A stretch of 64,000 nt of DNA from Dellaglioa kimchii (lineage in GTDB: Bacteria > Bacillota > Bacilli > Lactobacillales > Lactobacillaceae): positions 496,001 through 560,000 of the forward strand of contig NZ_CP170736.1 in NCBI RefSeq assembly GCF_046115505.1, in the 5' to 3' direction. Below the pieces are notes generated by a model, which saw nothing but the letters and a program-made list of their open reading frames with translations, did no database searches and was not told the origin of the DNA. A program made the translations under genes and the position numbers. Every line of letters begins with the position of its first letter. The stretch's first letter is position 1. Shown here in pieces: positions 1 through 7,128 of the stretch.

Positions 1-84
1 TCTGATAACAAATTGTCATTACCTGGTGTTGTTTCAAGAAAAAAACAAGTTGTTCCTCAATTACAAGCTGTTTTTGAAGCTTAA
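1..84 (+). CDS. ppaC: Manganese-dependent inorganic pyrophosphatase (family II), 3' end only
   Basis: The first 27 codons of the window are open and end at TAA (82-84). They include the motif GVVSRKKQVVPQL. An S-R-K-K-Q signature in the C-terminal DHHA2 domain is characteristic of family II pyrophosphatases, where these residues bind the substrate. The enzyme hydrolyses PPi made in biosynthesis to two phosphates in the cytoplasm. The gene begins left of the window. A strong terminator follows 12 bases after the stop. The call rests on this short tail alone, but the motif is distinctive. Confidence 0.8.
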   Translation, partial: SDNKLSLPGVVSRKKQVVPQLQAVFEA

Positions 85-95
85 TAAAAAATCTT

Positions 96-130
96 AAAAG
101 TTTAGACTTTATCTCTAAGCTTTTTTATTT
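96..130 (+). terminator. Rho-independent terminator after ppaC
   Basis: An 11-bp stem AAAAGTTTAGA / TCTAAGCTTTT (one G-U pair) with a 7-base loop is followed by a T-rich tail. It separates ppaC from the next gene, although the RBS of that gene (AAGGAG near 131) follows immediately, so some read-through is possible. Confidence 0.8.
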
Positions 131-145
131 TAAGGAGAATTTAGG

Positions 146-805
146 ATGCTACCTGAAGAACAAATTCAAGCAGTTAAAATATATACGCAAAATAAATTAG
201 CGTCAGATACTTCTGGACATGACTTTGCTCATATTGAACGAGTCGTTACAAATTCAAAAACGATTGCCTCAGAAATTCATAATATCAATTATTTAATAAT
301 TGTTCTTAGTAGTTATTTACATGACGTAATTGATGATAAAGTAGTCGATAATGTTAAAGAAGAAGTAACTAATTTAACAAATTTTTTAACATCTATTGAT
401 TTAAATGAAGTTCAAATTAATGATATTTTAACAATTATTAAATCAATTTCTTTTAAAAACCAATTGAACGATAATACTATTAACTTGTCCGAAGAAGCAA
501 AAGTTGTTCAAGATGCTGATCGATTAGATGCAATTGGTGCTGTCGGTATTGCTAGAACTTTTTATTACGGTGGACATGTTGGCAGTAAAATATATGATCC
601 ACATCGTGGTCCAAGAAGAAATATGACCCCAGAAGAATACAGGAATATTGAGAATCAAACGGTCATTAACCATTTCTACGAAAAGTTATTGACACTTACA
701 GAAACAATGAACACTGAACCAGGAAAACGAATGGCTAAAAATAGACATCAAATTATGTTAGATTTCCTTGAGAATTTCAAATCTGAATGGGAAGGAAAGT
801 CATAA
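146..805 (+). CDS. HD-domain phosphohydrolase (YpgQ/YedJ-like)
   Basis: The 219-residue protein has the HD-superfamily metal ligands: H25 in GHDFAHIERV, H59-D60 in SSYLHDVIDD, and a late aspartate in QDADRLDAIG near residue 122. These give the H...HD...D pattern. The motif GIARTFYYGG and the overall length match the YpgQ/YedJ group, in which B. subtilis YpgQ is a manganese-dependent (d)NTP pyrophosphohydrolase. The natural substrate here is not known. The start is ATG at 146 with AAGGAG about 10 bases upstream. It lies downstream of ppaC, and the PPi such an enzyme could release would be hydrolysed by PpaC; that link is inference. Confidence 0.85.
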   Translation: MLPEEQIQAVKIYTQNKLASDTSGHDFAHIERVVTNSKTIASEIHNINYLIIVLSSYLHDVIDDKVVDNVKEEVTNLTNFLTSIDLNEVQINDILTIIKSISFKNQLNDNTINLSEEAKVVQDADRLDAIGAVGIARTFYYGGHVGSKIYDPHRGPRRNMTPEEYRNIENQTVINHFYEKLLTLTETMNTEPGKRMAKNRHQIMLDFLENFKSEWEGKS

Positions 806-850
806 AATAAAAACGATTAACTCAATATCGAGTTAATCGTTTTTATTTTA
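806..850. terminator. Bidirectional terminator between HD gene and xerS
   Basis: The stem ACGATTAACTC / GAGTTAATCGT with a 6-base loop is flanked by A-run and T-run, so it can end transcription from both the HD gene (plus) and xerS (minus). Confidence 0.85.
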
Positions 851-1918
851 TAATTTATTAATAGCATTCCGTTGTTCTTCATCAATCATATGGGTATATA
901 ACGCAGTTGCACTTGTCGAACTCTGACCCAATTGTGTTGCTACAAGTTGTTCATTCTTCGTCTCTAGGTACAATTTAGAAGCGAGTGTATGGCGTAGTTT
1001 ATGCGGCGTAACACGGACTTTAAATGCAGATGAGTACTTGGCTACCAATTTTTCAATTGTACCACTCTCAATGCGTTTTCCAATTCCACGATATGATGAA
1101 CAAAATAGGGCTTTTTCCATTTTATCTACTTTATAGTTCATTGTACGCACTTCAATATATTTAACAAGATAGGGGATTACCCACGGTGCAATTGGCACAG
1201 TATCCTTCTTGCCACCTTTTCGAATGACGGTAATATTATTTGTTTTTAAATTTAAATCAGGTAGGTCACTATTTGCAACTTCTGAAACCCGTAAACCACT
1301 ACCTAGCATTAAAGCGTTAATAGCAATATCGCGATCTTTATCCCGTTTGAAAAAGGAAAGACCTTTAGGCTTTAACAAATCGGCATATTTTTGATCAATA
1401 AAGTTAATATAATCACGATCTTCAGTTCCAAGCATTAATTTATCTTTAATATTTGCTGCACGTGTAGCAAACGTTTCGTTATCTTTTACGACAGTAATTT
1501 TTTTCATCACATTACGATAAAAATATGGCTCTCCATCTTCTTTTTCCGTTTCTTCAGAAAGATACCTGAACAATGAAGAAATCGCTGTTAGAGAACGATT
1601 TACAGTGCTCCTAGAGAGTTGTGTGTTGCTATTTGCATTATTTGATTTACTTCTAGAAAGTAGGGAGGATTTATATAGTTCCATATCTTCCTTTTTTAAA
1701 TGTTCTAAAACACTAATATCGATTGTCTTAATTGATTTTTCGTTAACAATACCTTCTGCCAGTAACCAATCAAAAAAACGTCTAAACTCTGTTAAATATT
1801 GATATAACGTTGCATTGGATAGGGGGATTGTAGATTTAGATTGATAGTATTCCTGCGCATACCAAGGTTGGTACTGTAATTCATTCTCAATTAATTCTAA
1901 ATATTTTTCTTTTCTCAA
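848..1918 (-). CDS. xerS: Tyrosine recombinase XerS (chromosome dimer resolution)
   Basis: The 356-residue length and sequence match the single-protein Xer recombinase XerS known from streptococci and lactococci. Shared landmarks are PWYAQEYYQSK near the N-terminus, GEPYFYRNVMKKI in the middle, VRVTPHKLRHTLASKLY and ALYTHMIDEEQ. Catalytic residues visible are Arg in GLRVSEV, Lys in RKGGKKD, His and Arg in HKLRHT, and Tyr in LYTH. The position usually held by the second His (LGH) is Gln here (LGQSST). XerS normally resolves chromosome dimers at a dif site beside its own gene; no site with the known difSL sequence is present, but palindromes lie just upstream (1981-2376). The start is TTG at 1918 with GAGGTG before it. 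A phage integrase is much less likely. Confidence 0.9.
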   Translation of the reverse strand: MRKEKYLELIENELQYQPWYAQEYYQSKSTIPLSNATLYQYLTEFRRFFDWLLAEGIVNEKSIKTIDISVLEHLKKEDMELYKSSLLSRSKSNNANSNTQLSRSTVNRSLTAISSLFRYLSEETEKEDGEPYFYRNVMKKITVVKDNETFATRAANIKDKLMLGTEDRDYINFIDQKYADLLKPKGLSFFKRDKDRDIAINALMLGSGLRVSEVANSDLPDLNLKTNNITVIRKGGKKDTVPIAPWVIPYLVKYIEVRTMNYKVDKMEKALFCSSYRGIGKRIESGTIEKLVAKYSSAFKVRVTPHKLRHTLASKLYLETKNEQLVATQLGQSSTSATALYTHMIDEEQRNAINKL

Positions 1919-1980
1919 AAATACACCTCATTATAACGGATAGTTTAATACGTAGAGAATAACACATTAAAGAGTTACAA

Positions 1981-2002
1981 TTCAACTTTAATGAAAGTTG
2001 AA
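1981..2002. repeat. 22-bp palindrome TTCAACTTT-AATG-AAAGTTGAA
   Basis: Perfect 9-bp arms surround a 4-base centre, 62 bases upstream of the xerS start. Read on the minus strand, the 16-mer TTCAACTTTCATTAAA (2002 to 1987) recurs exactly on the plus strand at 2339-2354, about 340 bases away and inverted. Confidence 0.75.
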
Positions 2003-2119
2003 CGCAAAATGTTTTTATATCAAACAGTATGATACATATTATTTAAAATTAGTGTTTATTCACAAAATAACTAATATATTTAATACTTTAGATTTTAAGT
2101 AATCCTTATATAGCTAATA

Positions 2120-2140
2120 CCATAATTTGGCAAATTATGG
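2120..2140. repeat. Perfect 21-bp palindrome CCATAATTTG-G-CAAATTATGG
   Basis: Ten-base perfect arms surround a single central G, and no T-run follows, so it is not a terminator. The core CATAA-N9-TTATG recalls the CATAA-N6-TTATG core of classical dif sites but with three extra central bases. It could be an operator or a recombination site; function is unknown. Confidence 0.6.
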
Positions 2141-2338
2141 TCGTCATGCTTGATATGTATCTACAAATATTAGTGTTAATTATATAATTTATTGGAGAAT
2201 AATAATTGTAAATATATTTTATGATGAACAAATTATATTTACATATTATATTTACATAAAATAAAATGAGCGAGATACAAATACAAAACGAGTGATAATT
2301 TAAATAGACTTGTTTAAAACCAGTAAGATATTGCGCTA

Positions 2339-2376
2339 TTCAACTTTCATTAAATTGTGTGTTTTAACTAAAGTTG
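2339..2376. repeat. Second, inverted copy of the TTCAACTTTCATTAAA element
   Basis: The 16-mer at 2339-2354 is identical to the minus-strand reading of 1987-2002, and AAAGTTG follows at 2370-2376. The CAACTTT/AAAGTTG pair is therefore kept but with a wider centre than in the first copy. TTGCG precedes both copies. Confidence 0.65.
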
Positions 2377-2512
2377 AGTAGTATTGAAATGATAAGTCCT
2401 AATTTACCAATCTTTTAATGCTTTTAAACTTTACCTATTAAATCAAAAACATTTTCTCTGACACAATAAATATCAACTAGTCACTAATACGTCTTAACTA
2501 TTATTATAAATA

Positions 2513-2549
2513 AAAAACTAACACCCGATTTAACCGGATGTTAGTTTTA
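2513..2549 (-). terminator. Terminator of the marR-degV unit
   Basis: On the minus strand AAAACTAACATCCG pairs with CGGGTGTTAGTTTT, followed by TTTATT, just after the degV stop. Confidence 0.8.
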
Positions 2550-2556
2550 ATAGATT

Positions 2557-3423
2557 TTATGCTTGATCAAAATCTTTAATCCAAGCTAATGCTAAAGCTT
2601 TTTCACCTAAATGTGTCCCAATGACTGGTCCAAAGTAACTGATATCAAATGTCATATCAGGATATTTCTTCTTCATTTTAGTCTGCCACTTAATTGCTGA
2701 CGTTTCATCATTTGCATGAATAATAAGGCCACGTAAAGGATAATCAACAGATGTTCGGTGCTCTTCAAATAAATCTTCTACACGCTTAATTGCCTTCTTA
2801 GTTGATCTAATTTTTTCAAATGCAACAATTTTATTTGAAACACTATCAAATGTTAAAATTGGCTTAATTTTAAGAACACTTCCAATAAAGGCTGAAGCAT
2901 TAGACAAACGACCGCCTCGTACGAGATTTTGCAAATCATCAACAATGAAATATTCACCTAACGTTGTCTTCAAATCATCTAATCGAGCAATAATATCATC
3001 GATAGGGGCATCTTCCTTAGCCATTTTAGCAGCTTCCAAAGCTAAATACCCCATTAACATAACTGTTATACCAGAATCATATGGTATCACTCGAGTTGAC
3101 TCAATTGTTGGTGCTATATTTTTTAAATTATCAATAAATCCTGAAATTGTATTTGTTAAATGAATGCTTAAAATAATATCGTAGCCTTCGCTACCTAATT
3201 TATCATATAAGTTAATCATTTCTCCAACAGAAGGCTGTGAGGTACTTGGGAAGGATTCAGATGTCTTTAATTTTTCATAGAATCCTTCAGTTGTAATATC
3301 AACGCCTTCATTATAAATTTTATTGTCAATAATAACTGGGATAGGAATTATAGTAATATTGTTCTCTTCAATCTGATCTTTAGATAGGTACGCTGTACTA
3401 TCTGTTACAATTGCTATTTTCAT
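2557..3423 (-). CDS. DegV family fatty-acid-binding protein (FakB-like)
   Basis: This is a 288-residue DegV-fold protein. It begins with MKIAIVTDSTAYLS, has the family's TSQPSVGEM stretch near residue 60, FIVDDLQNLVRGGRLS near residue 155 and a C-terminal PVIGTHLGEKALAL. In Firmicutes such proteins (FakB) bind a fatty acid and present it to the kinase FakA for phosphorylation before phospholipid synthesis. The kinase gene is not in the window. The start at 3423 has GAGGTG 8 bases upstream. It lies 27 bases downstream of a MarR regulator on the same strand and is probably co-transcribed with it. Acyl-chain specificity cannot be read from the sequence. Confidence 0.88.
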   Translation of the reverse strand: MKIAIVTDSTAYLSKDQIEENNITIIPIPVIIDNKIYNEGVDITTEGFYEKLKTSESFPSTSQPSVGEMINLYDKLGSEGYDIILSIHLTNTISGFIDNLKNIAPTIESTRVIPYDSGITVMLMGYLALEAAKMAKEDAPIDDIIARLDDLKTTLGEYFIVDDLQNLVRGGRLSNASAFIGSVLKIKPILTFDSVSNKIVAFEKIRSTKKAIKRVEDLFEEHRTSVDYPLRGLIIHANDETSAIKWQTKMKKKYPDMTFDISYFGPVIGTHLGEKALALAWIKDFDQA

Positions 3424-3450
3424 TAATTAAACACCTCATTTTATGACGGT

Positions 3451-3870
3451 TTAAACGTCAGTTCTCGTTAGACTTTTGTCTAAGCGATTTAATAATATTC
3501 TTAATAAATTTTGTTCATCTTCTGGCCACTTTTCGAAAATAGTTGCCTCAAGTTCAGTAAAACCTTCATCGACTGCTTTCGACGACTCAACACCGATTTC
3601 AGTCATTGTATAAATCAATTGGCGTTTATCATCACCAATACTGTGCTTATCAAGCATTTCTTTTTCAACTAAGCGTTTTAATTGTCGACTTAGCGTTGAA
3701 ATATCTAGATCCGTTTCTACGGCCAATTTTTCTTGTGTATTAAATTTAATACTTATTTTCTTTAATAACTGCCACTCAGATATTGTTAATTGATTTTTTT
3801 TAGTTAAACGTTGTAAAATTACTTTATACTGTTTATCAATTGATAGTAAGTTTTCAAGACTTGTTTTCAT
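3451..3870 (-). CDS. MarR family transcriptional regulator
   Basis: The protein has 139 residues and a winged-helix MarR core: recognition helix region TDLDISTLSRQLKRLVEKEML near residues 60-80, and the wing SIGDDKRQLIYTMTEIG near residues 85-100. It precedes degV in one probable transcript, so it may control fatty-acid uptake or membrane genes, as FabT-like regulators do, but it could respond to another ligand. A good promoter lies at 3903-3932. A near-palindrome containing GTTTAAAC overlaps its stop codon (3447-3463). The ligand and targets are unknown. Confidence 0.88.
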   Translation of the reverse strand: MKTSLENLLSIDKQYKVILQRLTKKNQLTISEWQLLKKISIKFNTQEKLAVETDLDISTLSRQLKRLVEKEMLDKHSIGDDKRQLIYTMTEIGVESSKAVDEGFTELEATIFEKWPEDEQNLLRILLNRLDKSLTRTDV

Positions 3871-3902
3871 TTTGTTGACCCCTTAAATTCGATATACCTT
3901 GC

Positions 3903-3932
3903 ATTATACAATATATAGACTAAAAATGGCAA
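3903..3932 (-). promoter_or_regulatory. Promoter of marR-degV
   Basis: On the minus strand the -35 TTGCCA (3927-3932) and -10 TATAAT (3903-3908) are 18 bases apart. The spacer is AT-rich and partly symmetric (CTATATATTG), a possible autoregulation site. Confidence 0.65.
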
Positions 3933-4025
3933 GAAAACTATTCAATAATGATTCTTTGCGATTTATCGTTTAAAACGTTACACTTGTAGTTATTAAACAT
4001 ATTTTATAGAAAGTGAGTTGATTAA

Positions 4026-5729
4026 ATGTCATTTGATGGCGTTTTTACTCATGCAATGATTAGTGAACTAAGAACGAAACTAATCGGTGGTCGGGTCTCA
4101 AAAATATCACAGCCCTACCCAAATGAGGTTATTATTACAATTCGTGCAAATAGAAAGAATCAACCCTTATTATTATCTGCACATTCAAGTTATGCTCGTG
4201 CGCAAATTACAAATATACCCTATTCAAATCCTAAAACGCCAACTAATTTTACAATGATGCTTCGTAAATATTTAGAAAGCGGTCAACTTGTTGCAATTGA
4301 TCAGATTGCTAACGATCGTATTATTAATTTTTCATTTTTAACTAGAAATGAACTTGGTGATGAACAACCTCTAATTTTAAGTTTAGAAATGATGGGACGC
4401 TATAGTAATTGTCTACTAATTAATCCAACGAATGATAAGGTTTTGGATACCATTAAACATATTAGTTCAGACCAAAATCGATATCGTATGTTGATTCCTG
4501 GTGCAACCTATCGTCAGCCACCAGCACAAGATAAATTAAATCCATTTAAAGATACATCTGATGCATTTAAAACACTTTTATCCGAGTTTCCAAATAAAGA
4601 AGTGCTAGCGAAGGAGCTTCAAAATAGCTATCAAGGTCTCGCTGGTCAATCTAGTTTAGATCTCGCAACTGCACTTCATACTAACGTTGAAGACCCTAGT
4701 GTCAGCTGGTCAGCTTTCTTTAAACAATTTGATACACCGACACCAACTATTTTATCTGGCAAACGTCTTGATTTTTCGGCCATTCCAAATAAAGAGATTG
4801 GTACTGGTCAAGAATTCGATTCATTAAGTGAAATGCTGGATACTTACTATCTCGATAAAGCAAATAAAGACCGCGTTCAACAACAAGGGAGCCACTTAAT
4901 CCGCGTTGTTAAAAATGAGCTCAAAAAGAACCGTGGCAAACAAAAAAAATTAGAAAAAACATTAAAAAATACTGAAACAGCGGATCAATTACGGGTCCAA
5001 GGTGAATTATTAACTACTTATCTTCACTTAGTTAAACAAGGAATGACAGAAGTTTCATTACCTAATTTCTATGATAATGAAAAAGAAATGACCATTCAAT
5101 TATCCAATCAAATTTCACCTTCAAAAAATGCACAAAAATATTTTAAAAAATATCAAAAACAAAAGAATGCAGTTATATTTGTTAATGAACAACTTCTCCT
5201 AAATAAAAAAGAAATTGCTTACTTAGAAGAAATTCAATCAGAAATCGAGTTAGCTGAACCTAAAGACTTACCAGATATTAAGATCGAATTACAACAACAA
5301 GGGTTATTAAAAGAACAAAAATTGAATAAAAATAAAAAAGCAATTAAAATTAAAATAAGTAAACCAGATGAATATTATGCTACAGATGGCACACTTATCT
5401 CTGTTGGTAAAAATAATCTTCAAAATGATCAACTAACCATGAAGACAGCCAATAAATCTGACATCTGGTTACATGCTAAAAATATTCCTGGTTCCCATGT
5501 AATTATTCATAGTTCTAATCCTAGTGATGAGACAGTCACAGAAGCGGCTAACTTAGCCGCTTATTTCTCAAAATATCGTCAATCGGCATCTGTTCCAGTA
5601 GATTATATCCAAGTTAAACGGATTAAAAAGCCCAATGGTTCAAAACCAGGTTTTGTTGTCTATGAAGGCCAGAACTCAACATTTATTACACCAGATTCAC
5701 AAAAAATTATGGCCATGCGTCGTAAATAA
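4026..5729 (+). CDS. rqcH: RqcH/FbpA NFACT protein, ribosome quality control
   Basis: The 567-residue NFACT-family protein starts with MSFDGVFTHAMISELR and has an NFACT-N domain to about residue 210, central coiled-coil/HhH segments rich in Lys and Glu (about 280-430), and a C-terminal NFACT-R domain with SDIWLHAKNIPGSHVIIHS near residue 480. Bacterial RqcH binds obstructed 50S subunits and adds C-terminal alanine tails to stalled nascent chains, marking them for degradation. The older name, fibronectin-binding protein FbpA, reflects surface studies in streptococci. Length is normal for the family. It is a single gene ended by a strong bidirectional terminator shared with pyrE. Confidence 0.92.
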   Translation: MSFDGVFTHAMISELRTKLIGGRVSKISQPYPNEVIITIRANRKNQPLLLSAHSSYARAQITNIPYSNPKTPTNFTMMLRKYLESGQLVAIDQIANDRIINFSFLTRNELGDEQPLILSLEMMGRYSNCLLINPTNDKVLDTIKHISSDQNRYRMLIPGATYRQPPAQDKLNPFKDTSDAFKTLLSEFPNKEVLAKELQNSYQGLAGQSSLDLATALHTNVEDPSVSWSAFFKQFDTPTPTILSGKRLDFSAIPNKEIGTGQEFDSLSEMLDTYYLDKANKDRVQQQGSHLIRVVKNELKKNRGKQKKLEKTLKNTETADQLRVQGELLTTYLHLVKQGMTEVSLPNFYDNEKEMTIQLSNQISPSKNAQKYFKKYQKQKNAVIFVNEQLLLNKKEIAYLEEIQSEIELAEPKDLPDIKIELQQQGLLKEQKLNKNKKAIKIKISKPDEYYATDGTLISVGKNNLQNDQLTMKTANKSDIWLHAKNIPGSHVIIHSSNPSDETVTEAANLAAYFSKYRQSASVPVDYIQVKRIKKPNGSKPGFVVYEGQNSTFITPDSQKIMAMRRK

Positions 5730-5770
5730 AAAGTTTCAACTAAGAAATTATTCTTAGTTGAAACTTTTTT
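5727..5770. terminator. Bidirectional terminator between rqcH and pyrE
   Basis: AAAAAGTTTCAACTAAGAA pairs with TTCTTAGTTGAAACTTTTT around a 4-base loop. The two convergent transcripts both end here. Confidence 0.9.
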
Positions 5771-5771
5771 A

Positions 5772-6398
5772 CTATAACCAATTACTTGGATTAATACGCC
5801 ATTTATCCAATAATAATTTTTCATCAGAATTAATTTTTTCTTGTTCTTTAGCTACTTTAATAAGTGTTGAATAATTAGTTAATGTCTCAAAAGGTGTTTC
5901 AATTTCAGCAAAATTTATAGTACTTGCCGCTAGTTCATAACTAAAAATACCGATGACACCTAAAACATCAGCGCCTTCATTTTTTGCTGCATTAACTGCT
6001 TGAATCACACTCCCACCAGTTGAAATGAGATCATCAATTAAAATAGTTTTCTGTCCTTTAATTAATCGTCCTTCAATTTGTTGACCAGTACCATGATCTT
6101 TAGGTTTTGTTCTAACATAAATTAAAGGTAAATTTAATTCATTAGCAATCCATGCTGCATGGGGTATACCTGCAGTTGCCGTTCCTGCAATTACCTCTGT
6201 ATCAGGATATTTTTCACAAATAATACCTGCTATACCTTTAGCGATTCTAGTACGAATTTCAGGATAACTAATCGTTAACCGATTATCACAATAAATTGGA
6301 CTTTTTAGTCCACTTGCCCAAATAAACGGCTTCTTTGGCGATAAAGTTACGGCACCAATCTCTAATAAATCACTGGCAACTGTCTCTGCTAAATTCAT
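5772..6398 (-). CDS. pyrE: Orotate phosphoribosyltransferase
   Basis: This 208-residue type I phosphoribosyltransferase converts orotate and PRPP to OMP. The PRPP-binding motif TILIDDLISTGGSV lies near residue 120, and the flexible-loop segment RTKPKDHGTGQQIEG near residue 95 carries the catalytic Lys. It is the last gene of the pyr operon. Its ATG directly follows the pyrF stop codon, which suggests translational coupling, and a terminator follows. Confidence 0.95.
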   Translation of the reverse strand: MNLAETVASDLLEIGAVTLSPKKPFIWASGLKSPIYCDNRLTISYPEIRTRIAKGIAGIICEKYPDTEVIAGTATAGIPHAAWIANELNLPLIYVRTKPKDHGTGQQIEGRLIKGQKTILIDDLISTGGSVIQAVNAAKNEGADVLGVIGIFSYELAASTINFAEIETPFETLTNYSTLIKVAKEQEKINSDEKLLLDKWRINPSNWL

Positions 6399-7109
6399 TT
6401 AAGCTTCCTCCCACATTTTTTTGATTGCTTGGTAAGCAGCAAACGGATCTGTTGCTTGCGTAATTGATCGTCCGACAACGATGGCGCTACTTTGATTTCT
6501 TTTTGCAGCAGCTGGTGTCATTACTCTTTTTTGATCACTTACTGCCTGCCCTTCCAATCGTATTCCAGGTGTGACTGCCAAAAAGTTTTTGGAAGTTGCT
6601 TCCTTAATCATTTTAGCTTCTTGTGCTGAACAAACAACGCCAGCTAATCCAGCTAATTCTGTTAACTTAGCATAATTAACAACACTCTCAATTAATGGAC
6701 GTTCAACCAATTGTTCAGTTTCTAATTGTTCTTGGCTGGTAGAAGTTAATTGTGTAATTGCAATTATTTTTGGCATTTTTATTGAGGAATTACCTTGGTC
6801 TAATCCATCTAATGCATATTTCATCATTTCAACGCCACCAGCCGCATGGACCGTTGTTAGTGAAATACCTAGTCGACTTAAACTGGTCATAGTTTGACGA
6901 ACAGTATTTGGAATATCATGACACTTTAAATCAAGAAAAATATCATGTCCCTGATCAATTAATTCTTCAACAAAACGAGTTCCTTCACTATAAAACAATT
7001 CCATACCAACTTTAACAAATAGTTGTTCATCTTGAGGAAATAACTGTAAAAAATCTGTCGTTTGCGCTCTATTCTGAAAATCTAAAGCAATGATAGGTCG
7101 ATTAATCAT
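6399..7109 (-). CDS. pyrF: Orotidine-5'-phosphate decarboxylase
   Basis: The 236-residue enzyme makes UMP from OMP. The catalytic D-x-K-x-x-D pattern is seen in IFLDLKCHDIPNTV near residue 60, and the phosphate-binding end VVGRSITQATDPFAAY is present. The gene starts 20 bases after carB. In many lactobacilli pyrD sits between these two genes; here the space is empty. Confidence 0.95.
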   Translation of the reverse strand: MINRPIIALDFQNRAQTTDFLQLFPQDEQLFVKVGMELFYSEGTRFVEELIDQGHDIFLDLKCHDIPNTVRQTMTSLSRLGISLTTVHAAGGVEMMKYALDGLDQGNSSIKMPKIIAITQLTSTSQEQLETEQLVERPLIESVVNYAKLTELAGLAGVVCSAQEAKMIKEATSKNFLAVTPGIRLEGQAVSDQKRVMTPAAAKRNQSSAIVVGRSITQATDPFAAYQAIKKMWEEA

Positions 7110-7128
7110 TATCTACTCCCCTTAATTT

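Larger units (their letters stand above)
1919..2512. other. Gene-free stretch upstream of xerS, rich in inverted repeats
   Basis: About 590 bases hold no plausible gene and are very AT-rich. They contain three separate symmetric elements, listed individually at 1981-2002, 2120-2140 and 2339-2376. No RNA gene was recognised. The position next to a Xer recombinase suggests, but does not show, a recombination or terminus-related site. Confidence 0.6.

Noticed and set aside
848..1918. Prophage or island integrase
   Set aside because: Length and sequence fit XerS along the whole protein, and no phage genes, attachment tRNA or excisionase gene are nearby.
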